Shown here: piece by piece, positions 21,570-30,183 of the stretch
Position numbering within the stretch: position 1 is the first letter of the stretch
How the letters are laid out: the number at the start of each line of letters is the position of its first letter
Source of the DNA: Enterobacteriaceae bacterium RIT691
GTDB taxonomy: Bacteria; Pseudomonadota; Gammaproteobacteria; Enterobacterales; Enterobacteriaceae
Direction of reading: 5' to 3'
DNA length: 64,000 nucleotides
NCBI GenBank assembly: GCA_009668205.1
Contig: WJYM01000009.1
Span: 124,001-188,000, forward strand
Position numbers and translations under genes: made by a program
Notes under the pieces: generated by a model
The model's input: only the letters and a program-made list of their open reading frames with translations
Databases searched by the model: none
Told to the model about the DNA's origin: nothing

Positions 21570-21704
21570 ATGAACCGCTTAATGAAACTCTTCTTTGTAC
21601 TGCTGTTCTCCAGTGCATTGCTCTCTGGCTGCAACACTTTTCGTGGTTTTGGCGAAGACGTTCAGCATTTAGGTCACTCCATTTCCCACGCCGCCAGCAA
21701 ATAA
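21570..21704 (+). CDS. ecnA: Entericidin A lipoprotein (EcnA)
   Basis: A 44-residue peptide with signal MNRLMKLFFVLLFSSALLSG and lipobox Cys 21; mature CNTFRGFGEDVQHLGHSISHAASK. It is the antidote partner of the EcnA/EcnB bacteriolysis pair described for E. coli. An in-frame ATG one codon earlier (21567) is possible; GAGG lies 8 nt before 21570. The gene is too short for many gene finders. Confidence 0.88.
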   Translation: MNRLMKLFFVLLFSSALLSGCNTFRGFGEDVQHLGHSISHAASK

Positions 21705-21810
21705 CTTCCACTCTTCCTAAAATTACCTCGTTTCCGATCAGGTACGACGATCTTGTCTATGCTTATGTTGCTACAGCACAAAAATTAATTGGCAATAGAA
21801 GGATGAGATT

Positions 21811-21957
21811 ATGATTAAGAAATCAATTGCTGCGTTTTTTACTCTCCTGGTGCTCTCCTCTGTCCTTGCGGGCTGTAATACTACGAAAGGGATGGGAGAG
21901 GACATTTCAAGTGGTGGCCAGGCTATTTCCGGTGCTGCCACGAAAGCTCAGAACTAA
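21811..21957 (+). CDS. ecnB: Entericidin B lipoprotein (EcnB)
   Basis: A 48-residue toxic bacteriolytic lipoprotein. The signal peptide ends in LAGC, and the mature part [27 protein letters not shown] is nearly identical to E. coli EcnB. AGAAGGATGAG precedes the ATG. The 106-bp gap after ecnA has CTATGCT (21757-21763), a sigma-S type -10 candidate, in line with the known stationary-phase control of ecnB. A GGTACGGC/GCCGTACC hairpin (21966-21987) separates it from convergent ecnR. Confidence 0.92.
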   Translation: MIKKSIAAFFTLLVLSSVLAGCNTTKGMGEDISSGGQAISGAATKAQN

Positions 21958-21997
21958 CGTCGTTCGGTACGGCTTAGCGGCCGTACCGCTGCTGTGC

Positions 21998-22570
21998 CTA
22001 CGCAGCCGTTGGAATAAAGGGCGAAAAGCGATTTTCGACTTTTAACTTAATGCGGATATTCCGCTTGTAGGTGTAGACGGTTTTTGCGTTGATTTGCATT
22101 GAACGGGCAATACTCTGATTGCTTGACCCTGCCATCCACATTGACAGCACTTTCTCTTCCTGACGCGTCAGCAGCGGAGTGACAACCCTGGCGGGATTGA
22201 CTCGCGGCCCGTCGCTCAGCACATCGACAATCAAATGGTTTATCGCGGCTAATGAGGCTGTTTTCGCCAGCATTTCACCGACGTTCTTAAACAACAGGGC
22301 TTCATCTTCGAGGCGAATCAGACGGGTTCTCTGCTCACAGACGGCTAACAAGGCCGGAAGAACATGGGCCTGCTGAAGATCGTGCTGAAAGCTGCTGAAA
22401 TCCGCAATCACCAGATGGGGCTGCCAGCTCTCAACATGCGCTTTTGCCAGCAGCAGACTGTTTAAGTGGGTGATCAGATAAGCCGTACCACGCGCGGAAT
22501 GCTCATGCAGCCATGCTTCCAGCCCAAGGCGGCTGAACGAGCAGCGGTCGATAATCAGGATTTTATACAT
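21998..22570 (-). CDS. ecnR: LuxR-type regulator EcnR
   Basis: A 190-residue transcriptional regulator. The N-terminal part resembles a receiver domain (MYKILIIDRCSFSRLGLEAWL) but lacks an obvious phospho-acceptor aspartate set. The C-terminal LuxR/FixJ helix-turn-helix contains LTRQEEKVLSMWMAGSSNQSIARSMQINAKTVYTYKRN (about residues 134-172). Its place after ecnB matches the ecnR gene described in Citrobacter freundii; E. coli lacks it. It probably acts on the entericidin locus, by context. Confidence 0.82.
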   Translation of the reverse strand: MYKILIIDRCSFSRLGLEAWLHEHSARGTAYLITHLNSLLLAKAHVESWQPHLVIADFSSFQHDLQQAHVLPALLAVCEQRTRLIRLEDEALLFKNVGEMLAKTASLAAINHLIVDVLSDGPRVNPARVVTPLLTRQEEKVLSMWMAGSSNQSIARSMQINAKTVYTYKRNIRIKLKVENRFSPFIPTAA

Positions 22571-22763
22571 GATGGCAGAAGCGGGCCTCGTGGTTGCTCA
22601 TCGCATGGCAGATGCCCCTATGATAGAGAAAGTATTGAGCGGCTAAAAAGGCGATCTCCGCAGTGAAATGTGCTTAATTCATGTCATCATCGTGAATAAA
22701 TGACTTAAGTTAAATATCTTGCAACCCCGAAAACAGCGGCTAAAATAACCATTCCTTATGACC

Positions 22764-22809
22764 TTACAGGACGGCCTGTAAGCGTATCTGCAAATCCGGG
22801 GACGACCCC
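22764..22809 (+). ncRNA. Guanidine-II (mini-ykkC) riboswitch
   Basis: Two small hairpins lie 16 nt apart, TTACAGG-ACGG-CCTGTAA and GGGG-ACGA-CCCC. Each is capped by the ACGR tetraloop that defines the class. The second ends 3 nt before the gdx ribosome site CTGGAG (22813-22818), fitting guanidine-dependent release of translation. Confidence 0.93.
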
Positions 22810-22824
22810 ATTCTGGAGTCACAA

Positions 22825-23142
22825 ATGTCCTGGTTAATTCTTGTTGTTGCTGGTCTGTTGGAAGTGGTGTGGGCCGTCGGTCTGAAATACACCCATGGTT
22901 TTTCTCGTCTGGTACCAAGCGTCATCACCGCGACCGCGATGATCGCGAGTATTGCCCTGCTGTCATGGGCGATGAAAACCCTGCCGGTGGGGACAGCCTA
23001 TGCTATCTGGACGGGCATTGGCGCGGTGGGCGCGGCCATTACCGGGATCCTGCTGCTGGGTGAATCCGCCAGTGCTGCACGTATCTTCAGCCTGGTATTG
23101 ATCGTCTGTGGCATCATCGGCCTGAAGCTCAGCGCGCACTAA
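22825..23142 (+). CDS. gdx: Guanidinium exporter Gdx (SugE, SMR family)
   Basis: A 105-residue small multidrug resistance family protein with four helices, exporting guanidinium in exchange for protons. The essential Glu 13 lies in [21 protein letters not shown], and [20 protein letters not shown] is the third-helix motif. The riboswitch directly upstream fixes the substrate. Its end overlaps the end of convergent blc by 4 bp. Confidence 0.95.
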   Translation: MSWLILVVAGLLEVVWAVGLKYTHGFSRLVPSVITATAMIASIALLSWAMKTLPVGTAYAIWTGIGAVGAAITGILLLGESASAARIFSLVLIVCGIIGLKLSAH

Positions 23143-23669
23143 TAGCGCTGATTCACCCAAATTAATTTTTGTACCGGGAAGCCCTGGCGGGTGGCGATAT
23201 CGACCATCTGCTGCTTCATTTCCGGGGGAATGGTTGGCGTGCGGGAGAGGATCCACAAATAATCGCGATCCGGCCCGCACACCAGGGCATTCCGGTACTC
23301 TTTATCCAACGCAACGACGTTATAGCCGCCGTAGAACGGGCCGAAGAAGGAAACCTTCAGCGCGGCTCTGTCTGGCGAACCGGTGAAATAAGCCACGCCT
23401 TCCGTTTTTTGCCACATGTCCCGGTCGGGGTTATAGCCCTTATTCAGCACGTTTATCCCGCCATCGCTGCGGGTGCTGTAGGTGGCGGTGACTTTCTCGA
23501 GGCCGCTTTCAAAATTGTGGTCCAGTCTGGCGATTTCGTACCAGGTGCCAAGAAAGCGGTTGGCATCAAAAGGAGAAACGACGGTGACGCCGGGAGGCGG
23601 AACGGGATTACTACAGGCAACAACCAAAAACGCAGCGGCAACAGTCGCAATGATGGGCAGCAGACGCAT
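23139..23669 (-). CDS. blc: Outer-membrane lipocalin Blc
   Basis: A 176-residue lipoprotein that binds lysophospholipids at the outer membrane in stationary phase. It has a signal peptide with lipobox VVAC, the lipocalin signature [16 protein letters not shown] (about residues 43-58), the second motif [14 protein letters not shown] and a C-terminal WVNQRY. The ATG at 23669 matches the E. coli start; the frame continues upstream without homology. In E. coli, ampC follows; here only a terminator lies before frdD. Confidence 0.95.
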   Translation of the reverse strand: MRLLPIIATVAAAFLVVACSNPVPPPGVTVVSPFDANRFLGTWYEIARLDHNFESGLEKVTATYSTRSDGGINVLNKGYNPDRDMWQKTEGVAYFTGSPDRAALKVSFFGPFYGGYNVVALDKEYRNALVCGPDRDYLWILSRTPTIPPEMKQQMVDIATRQGFPVQKLIWVNQRY

Positions 23670-23737
23670 GGCAATATCCTTGCAGGATTTTTTGTAAGTG
23701 TAGAACCCAACAGGAAAAAAGCGCGGTGCCAGGGGAT

Positions 23738-23763
23738 AAAAATGCCCGGCTTGTGCCGGGCAT
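23738..23763 (-). terminator. frd operon terminator
   Basis: The stem ATGCCCGGC-TTGT-GCCGGGCAT is followed on the - strand by TTTTTATC. It lies between frdD and blc; in E. coli the equivalent hairpin is the ampC attenuator. Confidence 0.85.
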
Positions 23764-23802
23764 CTCAGATTAACGGTAAACCGGTTTTTACGGTGCTCTG
23801 GT

Positions 23803-24162
23803 CTAGATGAAAAGCACCCCAACCAACGCAACGACGGTGAGGATCGCCGCCAGACCATAGAACACCCATTTGCCGTTCGGCACATGAATTTTCAGGTCAT
23901 GCATCGCGTGATGAATACGGTGCAGGCCACACCACAGCGGCAGCACAATCATCAGGAACAGGAATGCCCGGCCGATAAAGCTCTGGGCAAAAGCCAGCAC
24001 GCGTTCGTAAGTGAAAGCATCGTGCGGCGCGAGTCCCAACGGCAGCAGAATGCCGACCAGCAGGACAATCACCGGGGCAATAATCGCACCCCACATGCCG
24101 CCTGCGCCAAACAGACCCCAAAATACCGGTTCGTCCGAACGTTTTGGATTTGGATTGATCAT
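23803..24162 (-). CDS. frdD: Fumarate reductase membrane anchor FrdD
   Basis: A 119-residue protein with three transmembrane helices, one of two anchors of menaquinol:fumarate oxidoreductase. The quinone-site region includes [14 protein letters not shown]. The start [21 protein letters not shown] equals that of E. coli; a 14-residue 5' extension is discounted. Ten bases separate it from frdC. Confidence 0.97.
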   Translation of the reverse strand: MINPNPKRSDEPVFWGLFGAGGMWGAIIAPVIVLLVGILLPLGLAPHDAFTYERVLAFAQSFIGRAFLFLMIVLPLWCGLHRIHHAMHDLKIHVPNGKWVFYGLAAILTVVALVGVLFI

Positions 24163-24172
24163 CGTGGTCTCC

Positions 24173-24568
24173 TTACCAGAACAATGCGACAAACAGAATG
24201 ACAACCGTGACGACGATCGTCACGCCCCACAGCCCTTTGATCACCGGTTCAGGCCCCAGTTTCTCGCCCTTCACAATGATGTTCGCCGCTTTCGGTGCCA
24301 GCTCAAACCAGGTTTTGGTATGCAGCAGTGCTGCCGCCAGAGTGATGAGATTAAGGATAACCACCACCGGGTTTTGCAGGAAACCGACAAATCCCTCCCA
24401 GGTTTCTGGGCCATGCTTTAGCGCAAACAGGCCGTAAATCAGCACGATACTGAACCAGACGGTCGGTACCGCCGTGCCTTCACGTAGCATATAGAAGCGA
24501 TAAAAGGGCAGTTTTCTCCACCACGTGGACGTCATCGGACGCACATAGGGTTTACGTTTCGTCGTCAT
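24173..24568 (-). CDS. frdC: Fumarate reductase membrane anchor FrdC
   Basis: A 131-residue three-helix anchor. It begins [20 protein letters not shown] and contains the quinone-site LREGTAVP (Glu 29 region) and the helix [12 protein letters not shown]. The start is the second of two adjacent ATGs, equal in length to E. coli. Confidence 0.97.
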   Translation of the reverse strand: MTTKRKPYVRPMTSTWWRKLPFYRFYMLREGTAVPTVWFSIVLIYGLFALKHGPETWEGFVGFLQNPVVVILNLITLAAALLHTKTWFELAPKAANIIVKGEKLGPEPVIKGLWGVTIVVTVVILFVALFW

Positions 24569-24578
24569 CATGCACTCC

Positions 24579-25313
24579 TTAGCGTGGTTTCAGGGTAGCG
24601 ATAAGAAAGTCTTTTGAGCTTTCCACTTTTCCCTGCTGAATAGCGGCTGCCGGGTCGACGTGCTTCGGACACACTTCCGAGCAGTAACCGACAAAGGTAC
24701 AGCTCCAGACGCCATTTTTGCCGTTAAGCTGCGCCATGCGTTCCTTTTTGCCATGGTCACGGTTGTCTTCGTTGTAGCGATGCGCGAGGGTAATCGCGGC
24801 CGGGCCGATGAACTCCGGATTAAGGCCGAACTGCGGGCAGGCGGCATAGCACAGACCGCAGTTAATGCAGCCGGAGAACTGATGATACTTTGCCATCTGC
24901 GCAGGGGTCTGCTTGTTAGGGCCTTGGTCCGGCGTGCGCGGGTTGCCGATGATGTACGGCTTAATCGCTTCCAGACTTTCGATAAAGTGGGTCATGTCGA
25001 CCACCAAATCGCGTTCAATCGGGAAGTTCGCCAGCGCCTCAACCTTCAGGCCGTTGGTGTACTCACGCAGGAACGTCTTGCAGGCAAGCTTTGGCACCTT
25101 GTTAACCATCATGCCGCACGAGCCGCAGATTGCCATACGGCACGACCAGCGGTAGCTCAGGTCCGGCGCGAGGTTATCTTTGATGTAACCCAGTGCATCG
25201 AGCAGTGAGGTCTGTTCGTCGTAAGGCACTTCATAAAATGCGCTGTGCGGGGCCGTGTCCACTTCCGGGTTGTAGCGCACGATCTCGACTTTCAGGTTCT
25301 TCATCTCAGCCAT
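24579..25313 (-). CDS. frdB: Fumarate reductase iron-sulfur subunit FrdB
   Basis: A 244-residue subunit carrying electrons from the quinol site to FrdA. Three clusters are visible: [2Fe-2S] in [14 protein letters not shown] plus a later Cys, [4Fe-4S] in [12 protein letters not shown] and [3Fe-4S] in [12 protein letters not shown]. It overlaps the frdA end by 8 bp. Confidence 0.98.
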   Translation of the reverse strand: MAEMKNLKVEIVRYNPEVDTAPHSAFYEVPYDEQTSLLDALGYIKDNLAPDLSYRWSCRMAICGSCGMMVNKVPKLACKTFLREYTNGLKVEALANFPIERDLVVDMTHFIESLEAIKPYIIGNPRTPDQGPNKQTPAQMAKYHQFSGCINCGLCYAACPQFGLNPEFIGPAAITLAHRYNEDNRDHGKKERMAQLNGKNGVWSCTFVGYCSEVCPKHVDPAAAIQQGKVESSKDFLIATLKPR

Positions 25314-27105
25314 TTGCCGTCTCCTTCTTGTCGGCCTTCTCGGCAGCGTCGGCTTCTGCGCCGTACACGCGTTTCGCTGGCGGTAGCGTCGTTATCTTCA
25401 CGTCGCTGTAGTCCAGGCGCGTGGTGCCGTCGGCATCGCGGTACGCCAGGGTGTGCTTGAGGAAGTTAACGTCATCACGCTCGGTGCAGCCTTCGTCCAG
25501 ACGCTGGTGCGCCCCGCGAGACTCTTTACGCGCCAGCGCAGAGTGCGCCATACATTCGGCGACGTTCAGGCCATGGCCCAATTCGAGGGTGTACAGCAGA
25601 TCGGTGTTGAAGACGCTGGAGGTATCGGTAATACGCACGCGCTTGAAGCGCTCCTGCAATTCGGCGAGCTTATCGATGGTTTTCTGCATCAGCTCCGGCG
25701 TACGGTAGATACCGCAGCCTTCTTCCATCGACAGGCCCATCTCGTCGCGAATTTTCGACCAGTTTTCGTTGCCTTCCTGATTGACCACCGCCTTCAGACG
25801 TTTTTCAATATCGGCTACCTGTGCGTCCAGCGCGGCACCGTTGGCTTCGCCCATGGTGGATGCGCGTTCGATAGCACGTTCACCGGCCATACGACCGAAG
25901 ACAACCAGTTCAGCCAGCGAGTTAGAGCCAAGACGGTTAGCACCATGCAGGCCGACAGAGGAACATTCGCCGACGGCGAACAGGCCTTTGATACGGGTTT
26001 CACACTGTTGATCGGTTTCAATGCCACCCATGGTGTAGTGCGCGGTTGGGCGCACCGGAATTGGCTCTTTAACCGGATCGACTCCGACGTAGGCTTTCGC
26101 CAGCTCGCAGATAAACGGCAGGCGCTCGAGCAGCTTTTTCTCGCCCAGATGGCGCAGATCGAGATAAACCACATCGCCACGCGGCGTCGCGATGGTGTTG
26201 CCCTTGCGCCATTCGTGCCAGAAAGCCTGAGACACTTTGTCGCGTGGACCCAGCTCCATGTATTTATTTTTCGGCTCCCCAAGCGGGGTTTCCGGGCCCA
26301 TACCGTAATCCTGCAGGTAACGGTAGCCGTCTTTGTTGACCAGAATACCGCCTTCACCGCGGCAACCTTCGGTCATCAGAATGCCGGAACCTGGCAGACC
26401 CGTTGGGTGATACTGAACGAATTCCATATCGCGCAATGGAATGCCATGGCTGAGCGCCATGCCCATGCCGTCGCCGGTGACGATGCCGCCGTTAGTGTTG
26501 TAGCGATAGACGCGACCGGCACCCCCGGTTGCCATCACCACCGATTTGGCGCGGATCTGAACCAGTTCGCCTTCCATCATATTCATCGCCACCAGGCCAC
26601 GGGCCTCGCCATCGTCGACGAGAATATCGAGCACGAAGTGCTCGTCGAAGCGCTGAATTTGTGGGAACTGCAGAGAGGTCTGGAAGAGGGTGTGCAGCAT
26701 ATGGAAGCCGGTTTTATCTGCGGCAAACCAGGTGCGCTCAATTTTCATACCGCCGAAACGACGCACGTTGACGGAGCCATCTTCGCGGCGACTCCACGGG
26801 CAACCCCATTGCTCAAGCTGGGTCATTTCGGTTGGACAGTGGTGGACAAAGTAGTCGACGACATCCTGCTCGCAGAGCCAGTCACCCCCCGCTACCGTGT
26901 CATGGAAATGGTACTCAAAGCTGTCATGATCCTGTGCGACGGCTGCGGAACCGCCTTCGGCGGCAACGGTATGGCTGCGCATAGGATAGACTTTAGAAAT
27001 CAATGCGATTTTAGCGTTGGGATTGGCTTGTGCTGCGGCAATTGCAGTACGTAATCCCGCTCCGCCAGCGCCTATAACGGCAAGATCGGCATGAAAAGTT
27101 TGCAC
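25306..27105 (-). CDS. frdA: Fumarate reductase flavoprotein subunit FrdA
   Basis: A 599-residue catalytic subunit reducing fumarate to succinate in anaerobic respiration. It has the FAD-binding [14 protein letters not shown] at the N-terminus, the covalent-FAD histidine in [11 protein letters not shown] (His 45), and the active-site blocks [21 protein letters not shown] and TAHYTMGGI. The C-terminus is a few residues shorter than E. coli (602). First gene of frdABCD, with an FNR-like site 138 bp upstream. Confidence 0.98.
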   Translation of the reverse strand: MQTFHADLAVIGAGGAGLRTAIAAAQANPNAKIALISKVYPMRSHTVAAEGGSAAVAQDHDSFEYHFHDTVAGGDWLCEQDVVDYFVHHCPTEMTQLEQWGCPWSRREDGSVNVRRFGGMKIERTWFAADKTGFHMLHTLFQTSLQFPQIQRFDEHFVLDILVDDGEARGLVAMNMMEGELVQIRAKSVVMATGGAGRVYRYNTNGGIVTGDGMGMALSHGIPLRDMEFVQYHPTGLPGSGILMTEGCRGEGGILVNKDGYRYLQDYGMGPETPLGEPKNKYMELGPRDKVSQAFWHEWRKGNTIATPRGDVVYLDLRHLGEKKLLERLPFICELAKAYVGVDPVKEPIPVRPTAHYTMGGIETDQQCETRIKGLFAVGECSSVGLHGANRLGSNSLAELVVFGRMAGERAIERASTMGEANGAALDAQVADIEKRLKAVVNQEGNENWSKIRDEMGLSMEEGCGIYRTPELMQKTIDKLAELQERFKRVRITDTSSVFNTDLLYTLELGHGLNVAECMAHSALARKESRGAHQRLDEGCTERDDVNFLKHTLAYRDADGTTRLDYSDVKITTLPPAKRVYGAEADAAEKADKKETANG

Positions 27106-27242
27106 GACATTCCTCCAGATTGTTGTTATTTCGCAACACGCATTACCAAAGGTAGTTCACTGAGTCGGCACGGCAATTGCGAAAGCGATTCCACTGCTCC
27201 TTTATGGGTATCAGAGTATATCCGTATGGAGAAGAGGGAAAT

Positions 27243-27256
27243 TTGACGTGTTCGAT
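27243..27256 (-). promoter_or_regulatory. FNR-like site upstream of frdA
   Basis: TTGAC-GTGT-TCGAT matches FNR (TTGAT-N4-ATCAA) at 7 of 10 positions and resembles the known E. coli frd site. The 27106-27416 gap holds the divergent frd and epmA promoters and no gene. Confidence 0.55.
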
Positions 27257-27416
27257 TTTTTTGCTGATCAGTTTCCGTCTTTATCATTCAAATTGATGAA
27301 TTGCGTCACGGAATTCATCTCATCAATAAAATCTGCGTTTAAACCGGTCAGGATTTGTCTCATCCCGGCGTTGCAGGTAGACTTCGTGCCCTTGTTTGAC
27401 TTCGGAGAGTTTTACC

Positions 27417-28394
27417 ATGAGCGAAACGGCCACCTGGCAGCCGAGCGCCTCCATCCCCAATTTATTAAAACGTGCGGCCATTGTGGCGGAGATCCGTCGC
27501 TTCTTTATGGACCGCGGCGTGCTGGAGGTGGAAACGCCCTGCATGAGTCAGGCAACGGTGACCGACATTCATTTGGTTCCGTTTGAGACACGTTTCGTGG
27601 GCCCAGGCCACTCTCAGGGTATCAATCTCTATATGATGACCAGCCCGGAATACCACATGAAACGCCTGCTGGCGGCGGGCTGTGGCCCGGTGTTCCAGCT
27701 GTGTCGCAGCTTCCGCAATGAAGAGATGGGGCGTCACCATAATCCGGAATTCAGCATGCTGGAGTGGTACCGCCCGCATTACGACATGTACCGCCTGATT
27801 AACGAGGTCGACGACCTGCTGCAGCAGGTGCTGGAGTGCCAGCCGGCGGAAAGCCTCTCCTATCAGCAGGCGTTCCAGCGTCATTTGGAAATCGATCCCC
27901 TTTCCGCAGATAAAACCGTGCTGCGCGAAGTGGCAGCGAAGCTGGATCTCAGCAACATTGCGGATACCGAAGAAGATCGCGATACGCTGCTGCAGCTGCT
28001 GTTCACCATGGGCGTTGAGCCACATATCGGCAAAGATCGCCCAACGTTTATTTACCACTTCCCGGCAAGTCAGGCGTCGTTAGCGCAGATCAGCACCGAA
28101 GATCACCGCGTGGCCGAACGTTTTGAGGTTTACTTCAAAGGGATTGAGCTGGCGAACGGCTTTCACGAACTGACGGATGCTCGCGAACAGCAGCAGCGTT
28201 TTGAACAGGATAACCGTAAGCGTGCCGCCCGTGGCCTGCCGCAGCAGCCGATTGATGTGAATCTGTTGGAAGCCCTGAAAGCCGGTTTACCGGATTGTTC
28301 TGGCGTTGCTCTTGGCGTGGACCGTCTGGTGATGCTGGCGCTGGGCGCAGAAAGCCTGGCAGAAGTGATCGCCTTTACGGTCGATCGGGCCTGA
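27417..28394 (+). CDS. epmA: EF-P--(R)-beta-lysine ligase EpmA
   Basis: A 325-residue paralogue of the class II lysyl-tRNA synthetase catalytic domain that attaches beta-lysine from EpmB to Lys 34 of EF-P. It lacks the anticodon-binding domain. Class II motifs are visible: motif 2 [20 protein letters not shown] and motif 3 [12 protein letters not shown]. The ATG at 27417 equals the E. coli start, with CGGAGAG upstream. Confidence 0.96.
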   Translation: MSETATWQPSASIPNLLKRAAIVAEIRRFFMDRGVLEVETPCMSQATVTDIHLVPFETRFVGPGHSQGINLYMMTSPEYHMKRLLAAGCGPVFQLCRSFRNEEMGRHHNPEFSMLEWYRPHYDMYRLINEVDDLLQQVLECQPAESLSYQQAFQRHLEIDPLSADKTVLREVAAKLDLSNIADTEEDRDTLLQLLFTMGVEPHIGKDRPTFIYHFPASQASLAQISTEDHRVAERFEVYFKGIELANGFHELTDAREQQQRFEQDNRKRAARGLPQQPIDVNLLEALKAGLPDCSGVALGVDRLVMLALGAESLAEVIAFTVDRA

Positions 28395-28403
28395 TAGCGG
28401 TTT

Positions 28404-28434
28404 CGCCGACGTTTACACCCGGTAAACGTCGGCG
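28404..28434 (+). terminator. epmA terminator hairpin
   Basis: A 13-bp stem, CGCCGACGTTTAC...GTAAACGTCGGCG, lies 10 bp after the epmA stop. T-rich sequence begins a few bases later. Confidence 0.7.
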
Positions 28435-28639
28435 TTCTGTGCTTTTTACTTTCACATCATAGTCTCCCGCGAATTTTCCGTTTCAGTCTGAATCACTGTC
28501 ATTTTCTGTTTACGCCGCAGCTCTTCCTTGAACCGCCCTAATACCCACACGACTTTACCGGGAATTTGCTACTATCCGCGCTTATTTCATGACATGAACT
28601 GGCACCGTTCCTTTGCGTTGCCCCCTGCCTGGAAACTCT

Positions 28640-30139
28640 ATGCCGCATCAAATCAAGAAGATGAGCCTGATTGGGCTGATATTAATGATCTTCACTTCGG
28701 TGTTTGGTTTTGCCAATAGCCCGTCAGCGTTTTATCTGATGGGTTACAGCGCCATGCCGTTTTATCTTTTTTCTGCGCTATTTTTCTTTATCCCGTTTGC
28801 CATGATGATGGCGGAAATGGGCTCAGCCTACCGCAAAGAAGAGGGCGGGATTTATTCCTGGATGAACAACAGCGTCGGGCCGCGCTTCGCGTTTATTGGC
28901 ACCTTCATGTGGTTCTCCTCTTACGTGGTATGGATGGTGAGTACGGCGGCCAAAATTTGGGTTCCGCTCTCAACATTTTTGTTTGGTGCTGACAAAACGC
29001 AGAGCTGGGCACTGTTGGGGTTAACCTCAACCCAGACCATTGGCGTGCTTGCGGCGGCCTGGATGCTGCTGGTGACGTTTGTGGCGGTCAAAGGGATCAA
29101 CAAAATCGCCAAAATCACCGCCATTGGCGGCATTGCGGTGATGTGCCTGAATTTGGTATTGCTGCTGGTCAGCATGGCCATTCTGTGGCTCAACGGTGGC
29201 CATTTCGCTCAGCCGATGGATTTCAGTTCTTCACCTAACCCGCACTATCAGTCAGGGTTGGCGATGCTGTCGTTTGTGGTGTTTGCCATATTCGCGTACG
29301 GCGGTATCGAAGCGGTAGGCGGCCTGGTGGATAAAACCGACAAGCCGGAAAAGAACTTCGCAAAAGGAATTATTATTGCCGCGTTGGTGATTTCGGTGGG
29401 CTACTCGCTGGCTATCGTTCTGTGGGGCGTGAGCGCCAACTGGCAGCAGGTGCTGAGCAACCACTCGACCAACCTTGGCAACATCACCTATGTGCTGATG
29501 ACCAGCCTCGGTACGACCTTCGGTCATGCTCTGAACCTGTCAGCGGAGGCGGCGACGCTGATGGGCGTCTGGTTCGCCCGTATTACCGGCCTGTCGATGT
29601 TCCTGGCGTACACCGGGGCGTTCTTCACCCTGAGCTATTCGCCGCTGAAAGCCATTATTCAGGGCACGCCAAAAGCGCTGTGGCCACGTCCAATGACCCG
29701 CCTGAATGCCAACGGTATGCCAGCAACGGCGATGTGGCTGCAGTGTCTGCTGGTGGGCGTGTTTATCCTGCTGGTGTCGTTTGGCGGGGATACGGCTTCT
29801 GCGTTTTATAACAAGCTGACGCTGATGGCTAACGTCTCGATGACGCTGCCGTACCTGTTCCTGACCCTGGCTTTCCCGTTCTTCAAAGCGAAGCAGGATC
29901 TGGATCGTCCGTTTGTGATTTTCAAAAACCGTCGTTCGACGCTGACGGCGACGGTGATGGTGGTGTTGGTCGTCACGTTTGCCAATATCTTCACCATCAT
30001 TCAGCCGGTGGTTGAGGCTGGAGACTGGAGCAGTACGCTGTGGATGATCGGCGGGCCTATCTTCTTCTCTCTGTTAGCGCTGGCGATTTATGAAAACTAT
30101 CGCCGTACCGCCATCGAATGGACGCTTGTCGAAAGCTAA
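28640..30139 (+). CDS. yjeM: APC-family inner-membrane transporter YjeM
   Basis: A 499-residue amino acid/polyamine/organocation superfamily transporter, close to E. coli YjeM (500), with 12 or more helices. The ATG at 28640 gives MPHQIKKMSLIGLILMIFTS. The substrate has not been established for the family member I recognise. It sits between epmA and mscM as in E. coli, converging with mscM. Confidence 0.88.
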   Translation: MPHQIKKMSLIGLILMIFTSVFGFANSPSAFYLMGYSAMPFYLFSALFFFIPFAMMMAEMGSAYRKEEGGIYSWMNNSVGPRFAFIGTFMWFSSYVVWMVSTAAKIWVPLSTFLFGADKTQSWALLGLTSTQTIGVLAAAWMLLVTFVAVKGINKIAKITAIGGIAVMCLNLVLLLVSMAILWLNGGHFAQPMDFSSSPNPHYQSGLAMLSFVVFAIFAYGGIEAVGGLVDKTDKPEKNFAKGIIIAALVISVGYSLAIVLWGVSANWQQVLSNHSTNLGNITYVLMTSLGTTFGHALNLSAEAATLMGVWFARITGLSMFLAYTGAFFTLSYSPLKAIIQGTPKALWPRPMTRLNANGMPATAMWLQCLLVGVFILLVSFGGDTASAFYNKLTLMANVSMTLPYLFLTLAFPFFKAKQDLDRPFVIFKNRRSTLTATVMVVLVVTFANIFTIIQPVVEAGDWSSTLWMIGGPIFFSLLALAIYENYRRTAIEWTLVES

Positions 30140-30149
30140 GCGGACCTTC

Positions 30150-30172
30150 TGCCCGGCGGTTCTCGCCGGGCA
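30150..30172. terminator. Hairpin between yjeM and mscM
   Basis: TGCCCGGCG-GTTCT-CGCCGGGCA lies between two convergent genes. It has no clear T run, so it may be a REP-like remnant rather than an intrinsic terminator. Confidence 0.5.
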
Positions 30173-30183
30173 AACTCACTGTC

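Noticed and set aside
25453..27054. A 533-codon open frame on the + strand opposite frdA
   Set aside because: It is the antisense shadow of frdA, whose codon bias keeps the complementary frame open. It has no ribosome site, and its protein is rich in His, Val and Gln with no family motif.
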